Below are positions 43,666 to 58,613 of a stretch of 64,000 nt of DNA, one piece after another. A model generated the notes under the pieces. It saw only the letters and a program-made list of their open reading frames with translations, had not been told where the DNA came from and ran no database searches. Each line of letters starts with the position of its first letter. Within the stretch, counting starts at the first letter, position 1. Origin of the DNA: Purpureocillium takamizusanense (lineage: Eukaryota > Ascomycota > Sordariomycetes > Hypocreales > Ophiocordycipitaceae). Made by a program: the position numbers and the translations under genes. The stretch spans positions 310,001 to 374,000 of the forward strand of contig NC_063072.1 in assembly GCF_022605165.1 (NCBI RefSeq), in the 5' to 3' direction.

Positions 43666-46600
43666 TTTTACCTATAATTCCTCTTATATACCTATACTTA
43701 AAGTATTCTCTTCTTTTTATTACTTCTTAAAGGGTATTACTTTAAGATAAATAAGTCTTTAAGCTAAGGTCGCTTTATATAATAATAATATAATAGGCTT
43801 AGGTATTATAGTTAATAAGTCTAAAAGTTATAATACCTTAATTATAATAGTCTTTATAACTTTAATAATACTTTTTTTTATCTTTAGGCTTAATCTATAT
43901 ATTACTTAAGTCCCTAAGATTAAGGCTATTTATAGATAGGTATCTTAAGTAGCCTTAATAGCTAATAATAGCGTAAAGGCCTCTTCCCTAAAGGGTAGCG
44001 GTTAAGTATATATATTATAGATAAGAGAGTATTTCGTTATAGTCTTTATTTCTTTAATTTCGATACTATAATAGTTAAGGAAATCCCTCTTAACCTTTAA
44101 GATATATATAAAGTATTTTATACCGCTAAGCTTAGTAAAGGTCTAAAAGCTATACTTAATATTATTAGGCTTAAACTTATTATTATTAATAGTATTTACT
44201 TAAAGGTCCTAAAAGGCCCTTTAGTTTAGTAATATAATATAGGTATAATTATTTAAGTATTAAAGTCCTAGCTTATTAATAATTATTGCTATAAAGATAA
44301 AGAATAATAAATTAAGTATTATCTTATATAAATTATTTAATCGCTAAATAATAGCTTAATCCTTAAAGTATATATCCTTATAAAAGAATAGTATATATAT
44401 TAATAGGCCTTATAACGCTTTAATAATATCTATTAATATCTATAATAGCTCTTTATATTTATTTAATATAAATCTAACTTACCCTTATAAATAGAATATA
44501 AGGTATAAAAATATTAAATATTTATATTCCTATCTTTTTTTTTACTTAAAGATTAAAGGCATAAGGAATTAAAAATTATAAATATAGCTAACTTTAATAA
44601 GGAATTAGCGCTAATAATTAATAACTATTTAGATATACTTTTAATATTTATATTTAAATATATTATATATAATAAGTTAGTTATATTTCTTATCTTAGAT
44701 ATAGCTAATTTAATAAAGCTTTAAAATAATATAATTCTCTTCTTATATAAAGTTAAGGAATCTTATATAGAATCTCTATTAATATTAATATTTATATATT
44801 CAATTAAGCTATATTTTATATAAGGTATATATAAATATTATACCTATAGAATAGAGATAGCGTAATTAAGCTAGGTTATTAAAGTTAAGTTCTACCCTAT
44901 TATAATTAAGTTTAACGATAATAACTCTTATAAAAAAGCTATAATATACTATAAAGTATTTAATCTTATAGGTAATAATATATAGCGCTTTATAAAGTTA
45001 GAAATTTATAGCTTATTCTCCTTTATATATACTTATTAATAGTCTATTAAGATTAATAATATAATCTATCTATCTTAAGCTAATAATAGCTATATTACCT
45101 ATAAGTAAGATATCCTTAAACTATTAAAAGTTAATTAAGATTAATATATTAGCGATATATTAGGCCTTAACCCTTAAGGTAAGCTAATATTATCTAGGGT
45201 AGAATATAAGTATTTAATACTTATATAGCTTACTTAAGTCGAGATCTATAATAGCTTTTTTTAAAGGAATAAAAAACCCCTTAATTATTACTTTTCTTTT
45301 TATTTTAACTTTTCTTTTTATCCCTTAAAGGATTCTCTTTAAGTATATTTTCTTATAAAAGGCTTAAAGGCCTTTTTATTAATTTAATATTATTAAGTTA
45401 GTTAATCGATATATATATAGGGAAGTATTTTAAGTATAAAGGGGGGGAAAAGGTAATTTTAGTCTTTTTATTATTAGCTTCTTAATTTATTTTTTTAATA
45501 TAGCCTTTTATTCTTATTATTTTTATCTTAAGGTAGGCTTTATTTATATAATATTTTATAGAAATTAAGTAAATATTACTTTTAATTCTTTACGTTTAGC
45601 TTATAAATAATAAAGTATATATATTAGCTTTATATAGCTAAGGTTAATTAAATAATCTTTTTAAATTAGATATTAAAGACTCTTTAAGTATATATAAAAT
45701 CTTTTAAAGTTATATAATTAAAAAAGGTAAAAAAGGTAAGTATAAAATAGAGGTATAGCGCCCTTTTTTATATATTATATACCTTACTTTATCTTATATT
45801 ATAATATATAATATAAAAGCCCTTACTTTACTTTTTCTTTATTTCTCCCTTTTTTACTTACTTTATTTTTTTCTTTTTTAATAATAACCTTTTTTTTCTT
45901 ATTATTAAAGATAATTAAGTAAGCCTTTATTATAAGCCTTTTATAATTAAAGCTATTAGACTTACGATCTTTATATTATATAAATTATCTTAATAAAGTA
46001 GAGTTTTCTTATATAATTAACTTTATTTAATATAGCTATATTAATATTATTTCTATTAATAATATTATAGCTAATTATTAAATAAGTTAATATTTCCTCC
46101 CCTTTATTTAATTATATCTTAATAGAAAAAGATTTATAATTACTTTAAGGTTTAAAACCTTAATAGAGCTAATATAAGTAACTAATATAGCGTTCTTATA
46201 TATAAAGAAGTTATTTTTTATCCCTTACTTTTTATATAGATCGATAATATTTTTTTAAAGATTATTAAGAAAAGTAATATTTTATAGGTTCTTACTTATA
46301 TTACTTACTTATTAGATAGGGAAGTAATATTATATACTACCCTTTTAAAAGGGAATTTATATTATATCTATATCTTAGTAGACTATATTTACCCTTAAGG
46401 ATAGTTTTTTAATACCTTAATTTAATACCTTAAATATATAAAGGCCTTATTTATTTTATTTAAGGGGTATTTAAACTTAATTATATATTTTTATTATTTA
46501 ATTATATTATAATAGTTATATTTTATTAATAAGGAATATATAATATTTTTATTTTATAAGTATATCTTATTAAAGTTTTTTTTAATTAATATAACTAAGG

Positions 46601-47229
46601 CTTATATTAACTATATTTAATATAGCTAAGTTAAGGTATATAAATAATATAAATATTTTAGTTTCCTTCCTTATTTTATATTAAAGTATCTATATTTAAC
46701 TTTAATAGGATTAGTATTAAAGGTAATAATAGACTTTAAGAATTTTTTAGCTTAAGAGGTTAATCTATTAAGGTATTTTTAATTCCTTTAGCTATTTAGT
46801 AATTATCCTTATTTAGTCCCTATATTTTCCGATTCTTATATAGAGGAGATATAAGTAGACTTCTTAAAGGGGAAGGGGATAAATAGTTTTAAATAATAGG
46901 AATCTATATAAAAAGGGGTTTCTTTAGGTTAAAAAAGGTCGAGGCTAGTCTAGAACTTTTTAATTAATTAATAATAAGTTATTTTATAGGCTCTAAGGTT
47001 ATTATTCCCTTTTTTAAACTTAGCTATTAATTATAATAAATATTATATTTAGCTTTATATTCTATATAGTTTTTAATTTATTTTAGTATTTTATTTTATT
47101 TTTAAGGTTATAATTAATTAATTATATTATAGTAAGCTTATTTCTTATTATATTTTATTATATTAGCCCTATATAATTAATTATTATTTTAATTATATTA
47201 GTTATAAACTTAGCTATAATTACTTCTTC

Positions 47230-47490
47230 CTTATTAAGTATATAAAGGCTTATATCTTTAAGTTATTAATGCCTTTATAATAGCTAGCTATTAATATATA
47301 AATCCCTTTCCTTATTAAATATATAAAGGCCTATATCTTTAAGTTATTAATGCCTTTATAATAGCTAGCCGCTAAAGTAGCTATTTATTAATATATAAAT
47401 CCCTTTCCCTATTAAGTATATAAAGGCCTATATTTTTAAGTTAGTAATACTTTTATAATAGCTATTAGTTAATATATAAATCCCTTTTAT
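47230..47490. repeat. three tandem ~80-95 bp units
   Basis: Each unit reads TTAAGTATATAAAGGC, then TTTAAGTTA.TAAT, TTTATAATAGCTA and ATATATAAATCCCTTT. Three follow in a row and a partial fourth appears near 47577. The middle unit has a short insertion (GCCGCTAAAGTAG). The period cannot be coding because of stops. Confidence 0.65.
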
Positions 47491-50400
47491 AATAATATAT
47501 ATCCTTTATAATATTACCTTTATTAATTTAGCGCTAAGCTTAGTTATATTAATTACGAGCTTAACTATAATTATTTCTTCCCTATTAAGTATATAAAGGT
47601 CTATATTAAATAAAGTATATTAAATAGCGTTTAAGATATATAATTAAAGGATTAATTAAATAATTCCTATTAATATATCTTTTTTTTAATATTTTAGCTT
47701 TTATTTTATTAAAGTACCTATTTTAAAGCGCTTTCTTCTTTTTATCTTTATTTCTTTTATCTTTATATACCTTAATTACCCCTCTTATATTATAGCGATA
47801 ATAATTAATCGATCTCGCCTATAGCTTAATATAAGTTTTACGAAGGGGAAGTAAAGTCGAGGGAGCTTTCTTTTACCTATATAAAAGGCTTAAGTAACTA
47901 GACTTTAAAGTAAGGGGGGGGTATAAAGATAGGGCCTTTAATTATAGGTTATAAAGTTAAGTTAATTATTTAATTAAGTTTATTTAAGCTAAGAAGAGCT
48001 ATAATAGTTATTATTAAGTAAGCTTATTATATTTTATTTTAAAGTAATTAATTATTTATTAAAGATATTTATTATTTATTATTATTTTAATAAAAATATT
48101 TAAGTTAGTCTTTTAAAATAATATAGGAGAGCTAAATACTATCTATTATATATATTATATAAATTTATATAATAAATACTTAAGAGATTATTTAAAACGG
48201 TCTTTATTATTTAAGCTAGAACTTTATATTCTTAAATAAATTATTTAATTAATAGATATTATATAATAGGATTAAGTCCCTTACTTATAGTTTTATATTT
48301 ATTATTTAAAGGTAATACTTATTTTTATTATTTATTTAATTAATTAGCTTTCGTTAATACTTTATAATTTTTACCTATATAATAGCTATATCTTTAGCTT
48401 TTTAAATAAATAGATATATTCTTATAGCTAAGAAGTCCTTAATAATTATTATATCGTTTTAATTAATTAGTTACTATATTAAGATATCGACCTTTAAGGG
48501 TAAAATTAGTTCCTATTTATAAATAAGGTAAAAAGCTAATATTCTATAAATATATCGAATAGCTATTCTTTTTATTAAAAGTATTTAATTAAGGTATTTA
48601 ATTTAATATCCTTTAGTTAAGTATATTATTTTCTTAAGGCCTTAAGTAAGGGTTTAATACCCCTTTTCGACTATATTATTTATTTATAGGTTATATATAG
48701 AAATAAAGATTATATTTAATCTTAACCCCTTTAAGAAGTCGCGAAATTAAATATATATTTTTAGTCCCCTATCGATTACTATATTTATAATATAGCTATA
48801 TTAATAAAATATAAATAAGGCGAATTAACTTATTATAGCTATATTAATTATATATATTAAATAGGCCTCGATCTATTTTATTAAATTATATTAAGCTTTT
48901 AAGAGGTATTTATAACCTTTATCTTTTAATATATATTAATAATTAAAATATACCTTTAATATTAAGTACTTAAATATAGTTAAGATTATTATTTCCTTTA
49001 GTCGCTAAAGAGAGAATTTTTAATATTTAATATAATATTAAATCGCTTTTAATATATCTTTTTATAGTTTTAGCTATTAATATCTATCTTAAATTAAATA
49101 AAAAGTAATATTTCTCCTTTTATAATTATATTATTTATAATATTAAGATATAATCTATTTATATTATTTTTTATTATTTATAATTAATATAAGTCCTTAA
49201 GTTATTTTATTAAAGTATAAGTAAAGTTAGTCCTTATCGATAAAGAATTAAATTACCTTTTACTAAAGTATTTAAAATTTAACTTAAAGTAAATTAATTA
49301 GTCTTTATAATATAAAAAGGTATTTAAAGATTTATTAGTAATTAAGGGAATAATAAATTATTATCTTAGCCTCTATAATTAAGTTAAGGTAAAGGTCGAT
49401 AAATTCCTTTATATCTCCTTTATACCTTTTATCTATTATATTTAAGGGGATATAAAATATATAAAAAAGGGTATTAGCGATATTATTCTTTATATTAAGG
49501 ATATATTATATAGTAAAGTTAAAGAGAAAGATATAGCTAACTTCTTTTATAATTATTATATTTAATATATCTTTAAGTATATTATTAAGTTAATTAATAA
49601 ATACTTTTATATCTATCTTAAGAGTAAAATAGACCTTATAGATAATCCCTTTAAGCCGCTATAAAGTATAAAGGACTACTTTATATTCTTTTTTTATAAT
49701 ATTATATCCTTATTTAGCTTTTATCTATATTTTATTTTTATAATAGATAAGGTATTATTTTCTATTAATTATTTATATTAATATAATTCCTTAACCTAAG
49801 AGGCTAATATTATATATTATAATAATCTCTTTATAGCCTTTTCTTAAATTTAATTAAATTAAAATTAATAATATTATAATAGCCTTCTTTAATTAAGATA
49901 TTAAAGCTTATTACTTTAGGCCTTAAATCTATATTATATTCTTCTTTAATAATATTATTAATAATATAGCGATCTATATAAATTATTTAATCTATTACCT
50001 ATAATACCCTATAAGCCTATAAAAAGATTAAACTTTATTAATATCTATATAGGATTCCTATTTATTTATCTTTATAATTATAGCTTTAATAAGTAATTTT
50101 CTATTTATCCTATATATATAGCTTATAATCTTAGTTATTTATTAATAAAACTTTAATTTTATTATTAAGATTATATATTTAAAAAGCTCTATATTAAATA
50201 AGACTTTATTAATATTAATAAGGTATTTATATATAAACTAATAAATATTAAAGAGTACTTCCTCCTATTTATAGTCTATATTAGGCCCTTAAATAATAAT
50301 ATTATTAAGGAAAGGCTAATAAATAATTAGGATTAAATTAAAGAGGATTTAATAAATAAGCCTTATAAATTAGGCTATTAAGTTTATTACCCCTTAAGGG

Positions 50401-53400
50401 AAAGTATATATCTAAAGTAGCTTTATTAGCGTTATAAAGGTTATTAAGTCTCGATTTATTAAATTAAATAATATTTAATTATATTTAAAGAAGAAATTAA
50501 GTAATAAAAGGATTTTATATATCGAAAAGTTATTATTAAATTTATCTATACTTAAAGGGATAAATATATCTTAAATTATAATTTTATTTACCTTTATTAT
50601 TAAATTAATAAAGTATAAGCCTCTATCCTTCTTAATTATAAGGAAGAATAAGTTCTTATATAAAGTATATAATTCTTTTAATATCCCTTTTTTAATCCTT
50701 ATATATAAGAGATTAATAACTTTCTTTTTTAGTCCTTTTAAGATTAAAATAATACCTACCCTTTATATAATATATTTAATTATTTTAATCTTTTATAAGG
50801 GGGTTATTATTTAATCTAGCTTTTTATAGTCTTTAAAGTCTTATATAAAGGCTTTTTTATAATTATAAAGGATTTCCTTAAATATTTTTTTTTTAAGGAG
50901 AAGAATCCCTTTATTTATATTATAACCCCTTATAGCCTCTTAAAAGTAAACTTACTTCTTTACTTAATATTAAAAAACTTTCTAATAATATAGTTAATAT
51001 ATTTTCCTTTAGTTAAAGCTACCCCCTTAACTTTATCCTATATCTTTTATTTCTAATAGGGGTTACTTTTTAAGATAGTTTTATTAAAAGATATATTATT
51101 TCTTAAGTAGGTTTTAATCCCCTTACGTTTATATAAAGTATAAATAGTAAGCTTTAAGAGTATTTATTTTAGTTATATAGCTTTATTTTTAAATACTTTA
51201 TAGGCTTTTACTAACTATACCTTTATCTTAGCTTAAAGTAAGTTAAGTATAATAATTAAGGTCTTTAAGTTAAGTAAAATTAAGGTTTTGTTTTTTAGGG
51301 TTATTTAATTATTATAAGGGGTATCTTCTTAGCTCCCTTTTATATTTAATTTTATTATAAAGGTAATATTATTATTTTAGGATCCTTTATCGTTAATATT
51401 GCCTATTAGTATTTAATTATTATAAAAGTTAAGATCTTAAGTATTTAAGCTCTTTACTTTAATAATAATAAATCTAATATTATTTACCTATATTAATTCT
51501 ATATAGCTATTATATTCTTATTTAATAGCTTTAGCTATTAATATAATAACTTAAATCCTCCTTATTTTATATTTAAGATAGAGGTCCCTTATTTTAATAG
51601 CGTAATTAAATATAATTTAAATAGCCTTAATAAATAATATTTTAAGGATTAAAGGTATAAAGATAATATTAAATATTATATAAAGCTTAATAGGCCTATA
51701 AGTATCTCCTATATAGATAAGTATATATACCTCCTTATATATTTTAATTATATTTTTCGAATATAATTTAATAGCTATAAAGATAGGTATAATCTAGAGT
51801 CCTCTTTATTTAACTTCCTTTTAAGTAATAAAGTTCCCTTTTATACTTAAGTCTATTAATATAAAGAAAGGTAGTTTAATTAGCTTCTTAATATATACTT
51901 AAATCTTAAATAAGTCTTATATATATATAGGTATTTTATTTAATATAAAGATTATTTTAATATATAATATCTTACTTAATAGGTTTGTTACTTTTAGGTC
52001 TACCCCTTAAATAATATAGATTTCTATTTAATTACCTCTTTTATAAAGGTATCCTTATATAATTAAGGTATTATATCTTTTATAAGGGATTTCTTTAAGG
52101 ATATAAAAGTAAATATCTTCTTTAATAGGTAATTTATTTATATTAATATTATAATTATTTAATTAAGGGCTAGTAAATATAATCTTTAGCTTTTCCTTTA
52201 CTTTATTTAAAATCTCTTTTATTTTTAGATCTTAGAGCTTAATAATAATAATACCTCTATTATTTTTAATAATTAAAGGTTTATTACTTAAGCGCTAGAC
52301 TTTTTTTACTCCTTTAGCTATATTTAAGATCCTTTTTATAATTAACCTTTTAAATTAAGGAAATCTTTTCGCTAAATCTATTATAGAAATAATAAGCTTT
52401 TTATTAATTATTTTATAAATAAGACCTTTATAAAAATACTTTATTTTTTTTTTAAAGTTAAATCTAAGCTTAAAGTAAGTAATATTTTCTATATTTATTA
52501 AGTTTTATTAAGTCTCTTATCTTTTAGGTTTTATATATTAATTTTCCTTAAGGTATACTCTTTTTCTTTTATAAATATTAATATTAATTAAGGTAGCTTT
52601 AATTAAATAGTCTTATTAATTTTCCTTAATTATAATAACCTTAATAAATAATATCTTATTATTTTATTAGCTATATTAAGCGATATTAATTTAGCTTATT
52701 TACTTAAGTCTCTATACATCCCTTAACCTTATAAAGAAGAGATTAAGGTATTCCTTTTCTCTTAAAAGTAATTCTTAATTCTCTTATATATTTAATTCTT
52801 TAGCTTTAACTATTAAGAATAGGGGATTAATAAAGTATTTATTAAATCTCTTAACTTAATAATATATAAGGTAGTATATTTTACTATTAAGCCTAATATA
52901 TTAATATATAAGCGAGGGGGGGATTATTTAACCGTTTTCTTTTATTCTTACTTATAGGGCTCTTCCTTTTATATTAAAGTAAGTAAATTTAATTTCCTTA
53001 TTATATTTATATTTTAAGTATTTAATTAAGATATAGCTAAGTTTAGTATAATATTAATAAAGCTACTTATATTTACCTTCTTTTTATAAAATTACCTTTA
53101 TTATAAATTAGTTAAGGTTATCCTCTTCCTTAAAGGAAATTATATAAATTTATACCTTTTATATCTTAATTAATATTATTATTTTATTAATTTCTTATTT
53201 TATTATTTTACCCTTTTATATTTACGCTATAAGGAATTATTTAAGATCTTTTATTTATTAATTATTTTATTAAGTAAGGTTAATTTTAAGCGCTTTAAGT
53301 TATTATATTAATTTATTTATTTTACCTTTAATATATTTTATATTATTAATATTTTAAGATAATAAAGACTTAAGTTATTATTTTCCTTAATTTATATATT

Positions 53401-54754
53401 TCGGAATTATTTAATCTTATAGTTATTACTTTTCTTAGATTAGCTTAAAGTAAAAAGCTTTCCTTAATTTAATATTAAGATAGGGGGTTAAGTAATCCTC
53501 GATTACTTTAATAAATTCTTTATAAAGGATTTTAATTATATTTAAAAAGGAAGCTCTTTTTTTTTCTAGGATTTTAACTTAAATATAAGGGGGTATAGCT
53601 ATAAAGATATATCTAGACTATCCTTTATTTATCTTTTATATATTAAGTTTAACCTTTTGCTAAAGGTATATATATTACTTTAATTAATTTAATATATTTT
53701 AGTTTATTTATAGCTTTACTATAAGGTATTATTTTAGTTAAATATATATAGTTTTTATTTAATTAAAGTCTAGTAAATAATATTCCTTAATAAAAGTAGT
53801 CTTTATATCTTTTTAATATAATCTATCTATAAGGATTTTTACCTTTTATACTTTTAATAAGGATATATAGCTTTTAAGCTATAATAATATCTCTTTTTTT
53901 ATAATTAAGTAAGCCTTTATTTTAACTTTAAACTTTTTAATAAAGTCTATTATATTTTATTTATTAAACTTTAAGATAATAAGTTAATATTAATTAAGAC
54001 TTAATACTTTAAATAGCGATTTCCCTATAAGGGAGATAATTTAAGCTAAAGTATTATTATTAAGTTCTTTTAGTTTATTTATTAACTTTATTATAAGTAA
54101 ATTAAATACTCTTACCTTATATATAAGGGGATTTCTTTTAAGAATACCTTTTATTAAGTTATTAAGAGATCTTAAGTTACTTATTATATAAAAGAGAAGG
54201 GTTAAATTATTTTATTATAAATTAGCTTAATATTATAAATAGTCTTTACCTTTTTTTAATATTTTTATCTTTCTTTTTAATATAATTATAGCTATAATAA
54301 TAAATACCTATTTTATTTAACTATCCTTAATAATTACTTAAGTTATAATCTAGACTATAAGGATTCTTAATAGTTTTTATTTATTTTTATTAGGTTTTTA
54401 TTTAATTAAGTCTTTTAATATAAGTTTATAATTTTATAGCCTTTAGGTTTTTCCTTATTTATTAATTTTTATTTTATTAACCCCTATCCCTTTAAATATA
54501 TATCGTTTTTTACTTATATTTACTTTAACTTTATTTCTTTTTAAATATTAAACCCTTTCTTTAACGTTAAGGCTAAATCGTCCCTTATTAAGAATAAGGC
54601 TTATTATTTTATTAATTTTCTTTTTTTCTTTATTAATAATATTTTTTTTACCCCTTTTCTTTTTAAACTTAATATTCTTTTATTTAATAGCTTAAAGGTA
54701 CTTTTAAGTTAATATAATAGCCTTTAAGTTATTTTATACCTTAAAGACTAATTA

Positions 54755-55210
54755 TATTAAAGTAAGAAAGATACTAAACTATAAAGTATATTCCTTTTAT
54801 ATTTTTCTTATCTTTACTTAATATATTATAATATAAGGACTTTTATATATTAATATATTAATATAATAAAAAGGCCGTTAAGCTTTAATTAAATAGTCTT
54901 AAGTATTAAATATCTATATTTACGATAGTATATAAAACTATATAGTAATCCGCGACGATATAAAATACTTATATTAATAAAGTATATTTATATCTAAAGT
55001 ATAAAAATAGGGTAAAAGAAAGTATTATCGGCTATAACTAAAAAGGTATAATAAGTCCTCTTTAATTAAGAAGGCTTTTTTCTTTTATAGTTATCTTTAT
55101 AGTCTTATCCTTATAGCTCCTTTTTACCCTTAGCTATTTTTATTCTTAGGCCCTCCCTTTCCTTTATCTCTCTTTATTATAGTTCTTTTTTATGCCTTCT
55201 CTTATTAATA
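54755..55210. repeat. LTR copy 2
   Basis: 456 bp, co-linear with LTR 1 and of the same length. In the first 80 bp every difference from LTR 1 that I checked is C-to-T or G-to-A (for example GCG to GTA and CCG to CTA). It is followed by TACTA. Confidence 0.85.
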
Positions 55211-55903
55211 TACTACTTTAATAATATCGTCCTCGCCGTCCTCTTCGTCCCTTACCCTCTCTATTAATAATTACTAGCATATATTCGACAGCCTCGATTT
55301 CTCGATGCGCTTACTTAATAGCTATTTATAACGAAGTTTCTAATACTCTATCGTAGAAAATAGGACCGACTCCTCGGAAATAGCAGAGATTAGGCCCGCC
55401 GTCTCTTATAAAGCGGGCGATATCCTTATAGACAACTACTCTAGAGGCCGCGAGAATTAGCAGATATTATTACGCTTTGTTCCGCTAGTTCCTAACTGCT
55501 ATCTATCGCTATATTCGCTATAATACTATGCTTAATTAGACCTAGCCTTAAGTAAATATAGCTTTAGTAGCTAGTTTCTAACTATATCCTTCTATAGTAA
55601 AAAGTGTCTAGCTTAAACTAAGAATTACTCTAGCTTATTAAGCGTAGAATAACTTCCTCTATTTAGTATTTATAGGAGTTAATAAGCGAGTATAACTTTA
55701 AGTTTTAGTCTCTTATTCTTAAAGGAAGTAGTCGCGAGGTACTCTATAGTAAAGCCGGTACTATCTTTTATAGACGGAACTAAGATCGCTATTTTATTAG
55801 TCTAAGTCCGGTCCTATATATACTTAATAACTACTATAAGGGGTTTTATAGTTATTAGCGTATTTAAAACCCTAAAATTTAAAGAGATATTAAAAAGGTA
55901 ATA
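55211..55903. other. less degraded spacer between two LTRs
   Basis: About 690 bp with noticeably more GC than its surroundings (for example CTCGCCGTCCTCTTCGTCC and GCCCGCCGTCTC). All frames are interrupted. It is probably a remnant of an older insertion site or of an element interior. I cannot identify it. Confidence 0.4.
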
Positions 55904-56375
55904 TATTAAAGTAAGAAAGATACTAAACCGTAGGATATAATCCCCTTTATCTTTTCCCTCTTCCTATCTCTGTTTAATATATTACTATATAAAGATACTA
56001 AATTCTAAACTACCTCTATAGCTAAAAGGTTAATTATAAGTTAATTAAATAGTCCTTAATATTAAATACTTATATATACGCTTAATAATAAAACTATATA
56101 GTAATTTATACTTAAGTAAGATACTTATATTATTAAGGTATATTTATATCTAAAGTATTAAAATAAGGTAAAAAAAATAAGTATTATTAGCTATAATTAA
56201 GGATGTATAATAAACCCTCTATAATTAAGAAAGCTTCCCCCTTTTATAATTATCCCTTATAGTTTTATCTTTATAGCTCTTTTTTACCCTTAGCTATTCC
56301 TTTAGTCGTTTTTTTCTTCCTTTTCGGGCTATCTCTCCCTCTTTACTCCTTCCTTTATGCCTTCTCTTATTAATA
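55904..56375. repeat. LTR copy 3 (divergent)
   Basis: 472 bp. It shares the ends and landmarks (AAGAAAGATACTAAACCGTA, AAACTATATAGTAAT, TTATGCCTTCTCTTATTAATA) with the other copies. Its central part differs by more than transitions and it is 16 bp longer. Confidence 0.75.
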
Positions 56376-56626
56376 TAGTAAGAAAGTACTAATATCTATA
56401 TATATATAGTCGTTAACTATAGGTAAAGTTAATAAAAAAAAGAATAGGGGACCTTAAATACCTATATCTCTTAGGTATCTTTATAAGGTAGAAATTCCTA
56501 AGTCTAGAACTAATTAAGATTAAACTTATTAAATAGCCTTTCTACTTAAAAGACTATAATAACTATAAGGCTAAGTAAGTTATATCTTAGATTAAGCTTA
56601 AGTAATATAAAAAGGATATTTATATC

Positions 56627-56681
56627 TAGAGTTTTATTATTAATAAAGGAAGAAAAGTCTAGGGGTAAAGGTATTCTATAT
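56627..56681. repeat. 55 bp inverted repeat, left arm
   Basis: The arm contains AGAAAAGTCTAGGGGTAAAG and has a reverse-complement partner at 60014-60068 with one visible mismatch. It is possibly the terminal repeat of a DNA element nested in the LTR element. Confidence 0.7.
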
Positions 56682-58405
56682 TTTTCTAGGCCTATACCCT
56701 ACCCTTAGACTATATTAGCTATTTTTATTATATAAGTATAAGACGAGATAAATATACTATAATATATATTAATATCTTAATTAAATTAAATTATTATAAT
56801 ACTTACTTATATTAGCGTATTAATAAGGCTTAATTTACTTAAATATATTTCTATTATTTTCTTATAATATTATTATATTTAAATAGATATTCTTTTACTT
56901 TAAGTTAAGTATTATTAACGCTATATCTATATTTATTATTATTATTACTTATTAATTATACTTATAACTTTATTTACTTTAATAAGGCTTAATTCGCTTA
57001 AATATAATATTTTCGCTCTTTTCCCTTAATATTATAATATTAAGGCTATATTATTCTATATTAAGCTAAGTATAAGTATAAGTATTATCGCTTATAATAC
57101 TATTAGTTAGCTTTAAGTAATATCGCTATTATATTATTAATAATAAATAACTTATAATATTATTATAGCTATTATTTAAGACTTATTATAAGGCTATTAT
57201 AATATTATCTTTAGCGTTATATATTATAAAGCTACTATAATACTTTATTATTATTTTCTTCCTTAAAGTAAGATTAATTATATTTATATTTAAGTTTAAT
57301 AAATAAATACCTTAACTAACTATTTAATTAAGCTATTAACGTAAGCTATTATAGTAAGCCTATAAAGCTACTTATAATATTAGCTATAAAGCTTAACGTC
57401 GCTATATATTATTTGCCTTAATAATATTATTATTAATATTATTAATATTATTATTATTATTATTATTATTAAGTTAAAGATAATATAAAACCTAAAGCTT
57501 TTTATTAACTATATTAAAGCGCAGTTAGCTATAGGTATTTTAATAATAGTTAAGTTATAGAACTTAAAGTAGTTATCTTAAAGGTTTTAATAACGGTTAA
57601 TTAATAAATAATCTTAAAGTAAGATATAAAGTAAAGAAATTAATAATATAAAAAGTATAAATTAAGGGCTTTTTAAGCTATTAATAAGTAGTAATTTAAT
57701 TATATTATAGCTATAATTTCTCTATAAAGTATTTAAAGATTATATAACTATAAAGTAGCTTATATTAATATTAAAAGTTACTTATATAAGCCTATAATAA
57801 TATTAACTTTTATTAATTAAGTATTATAATAATAATAAAGTAATATTATATAATAAAAGGGTTAATAATTAAATATATAAGTTAATAATTTAACTTACTT
57901 AATTAAGTCTATTAAATATATTAAAGCTATTACTTATAAAGCTATTTAATAGCCTTTTAAATATAAGCTTAAGCTTTATTTTTAAGTATTAACTTTAAGC
58001 CTTTATAAAGGTAATAAAGGTCTAATATATTAATTACGAGATAAGACTTAATATTTATATAAGTAATCTTAATAAAATTATTAACCCTTTAATTAAAGTT
58101 ATAATATTAACTAATATAATACTTAATTTATTATTAATATTAAAGTATATATTTATCTTAAATATATTAAAGGGTCTATTTTTAATAGTTTAAGAAGTTA
58201 ATAAAAGACTTTTAAATATCTTTAAAGAGATTATTATTAATAATATAAATAATAGCTTAAAAGGCTTTATATATATTATTATAGATATTATCTTAAGTAT
58301 TTAATAAACTTAAGATATCTTTTTTTACCTTTTATTATATATAATTATAATTTTTAAGGTTAAGGTTAAGCTTTAGCTTAATAACTTAAGTATTAATAAA
58401 TTAGC

Positions 58406-58613
<208 letters not shown>

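Larger units (their letters stand above)
42301..55210. mobile_element. large RIP-degraded LTR retrotransposon (12.9 kb)
   Basis: Two 456 bp direct repeats (LTR 1 and 2) bracket the interval. Both begin TATTA and end TAATA, which is what RIP makes of a TG...CA terminus. TACTA stands directly before the left repeat (42296-42300) and directly after the right one (55211-55215), matching a 5 bp target duplication. The 12 kb interior is almost free of CA and TG, so gag and pol cannot be read, and 12.9 kb may include nested insertions. One caution: the first ~25 bp after LTR 1 and after LTR 2 are also alike (CTTTAATAATAT shared), so LTR 2 could instead head a different copy. Confidence 0.6.
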
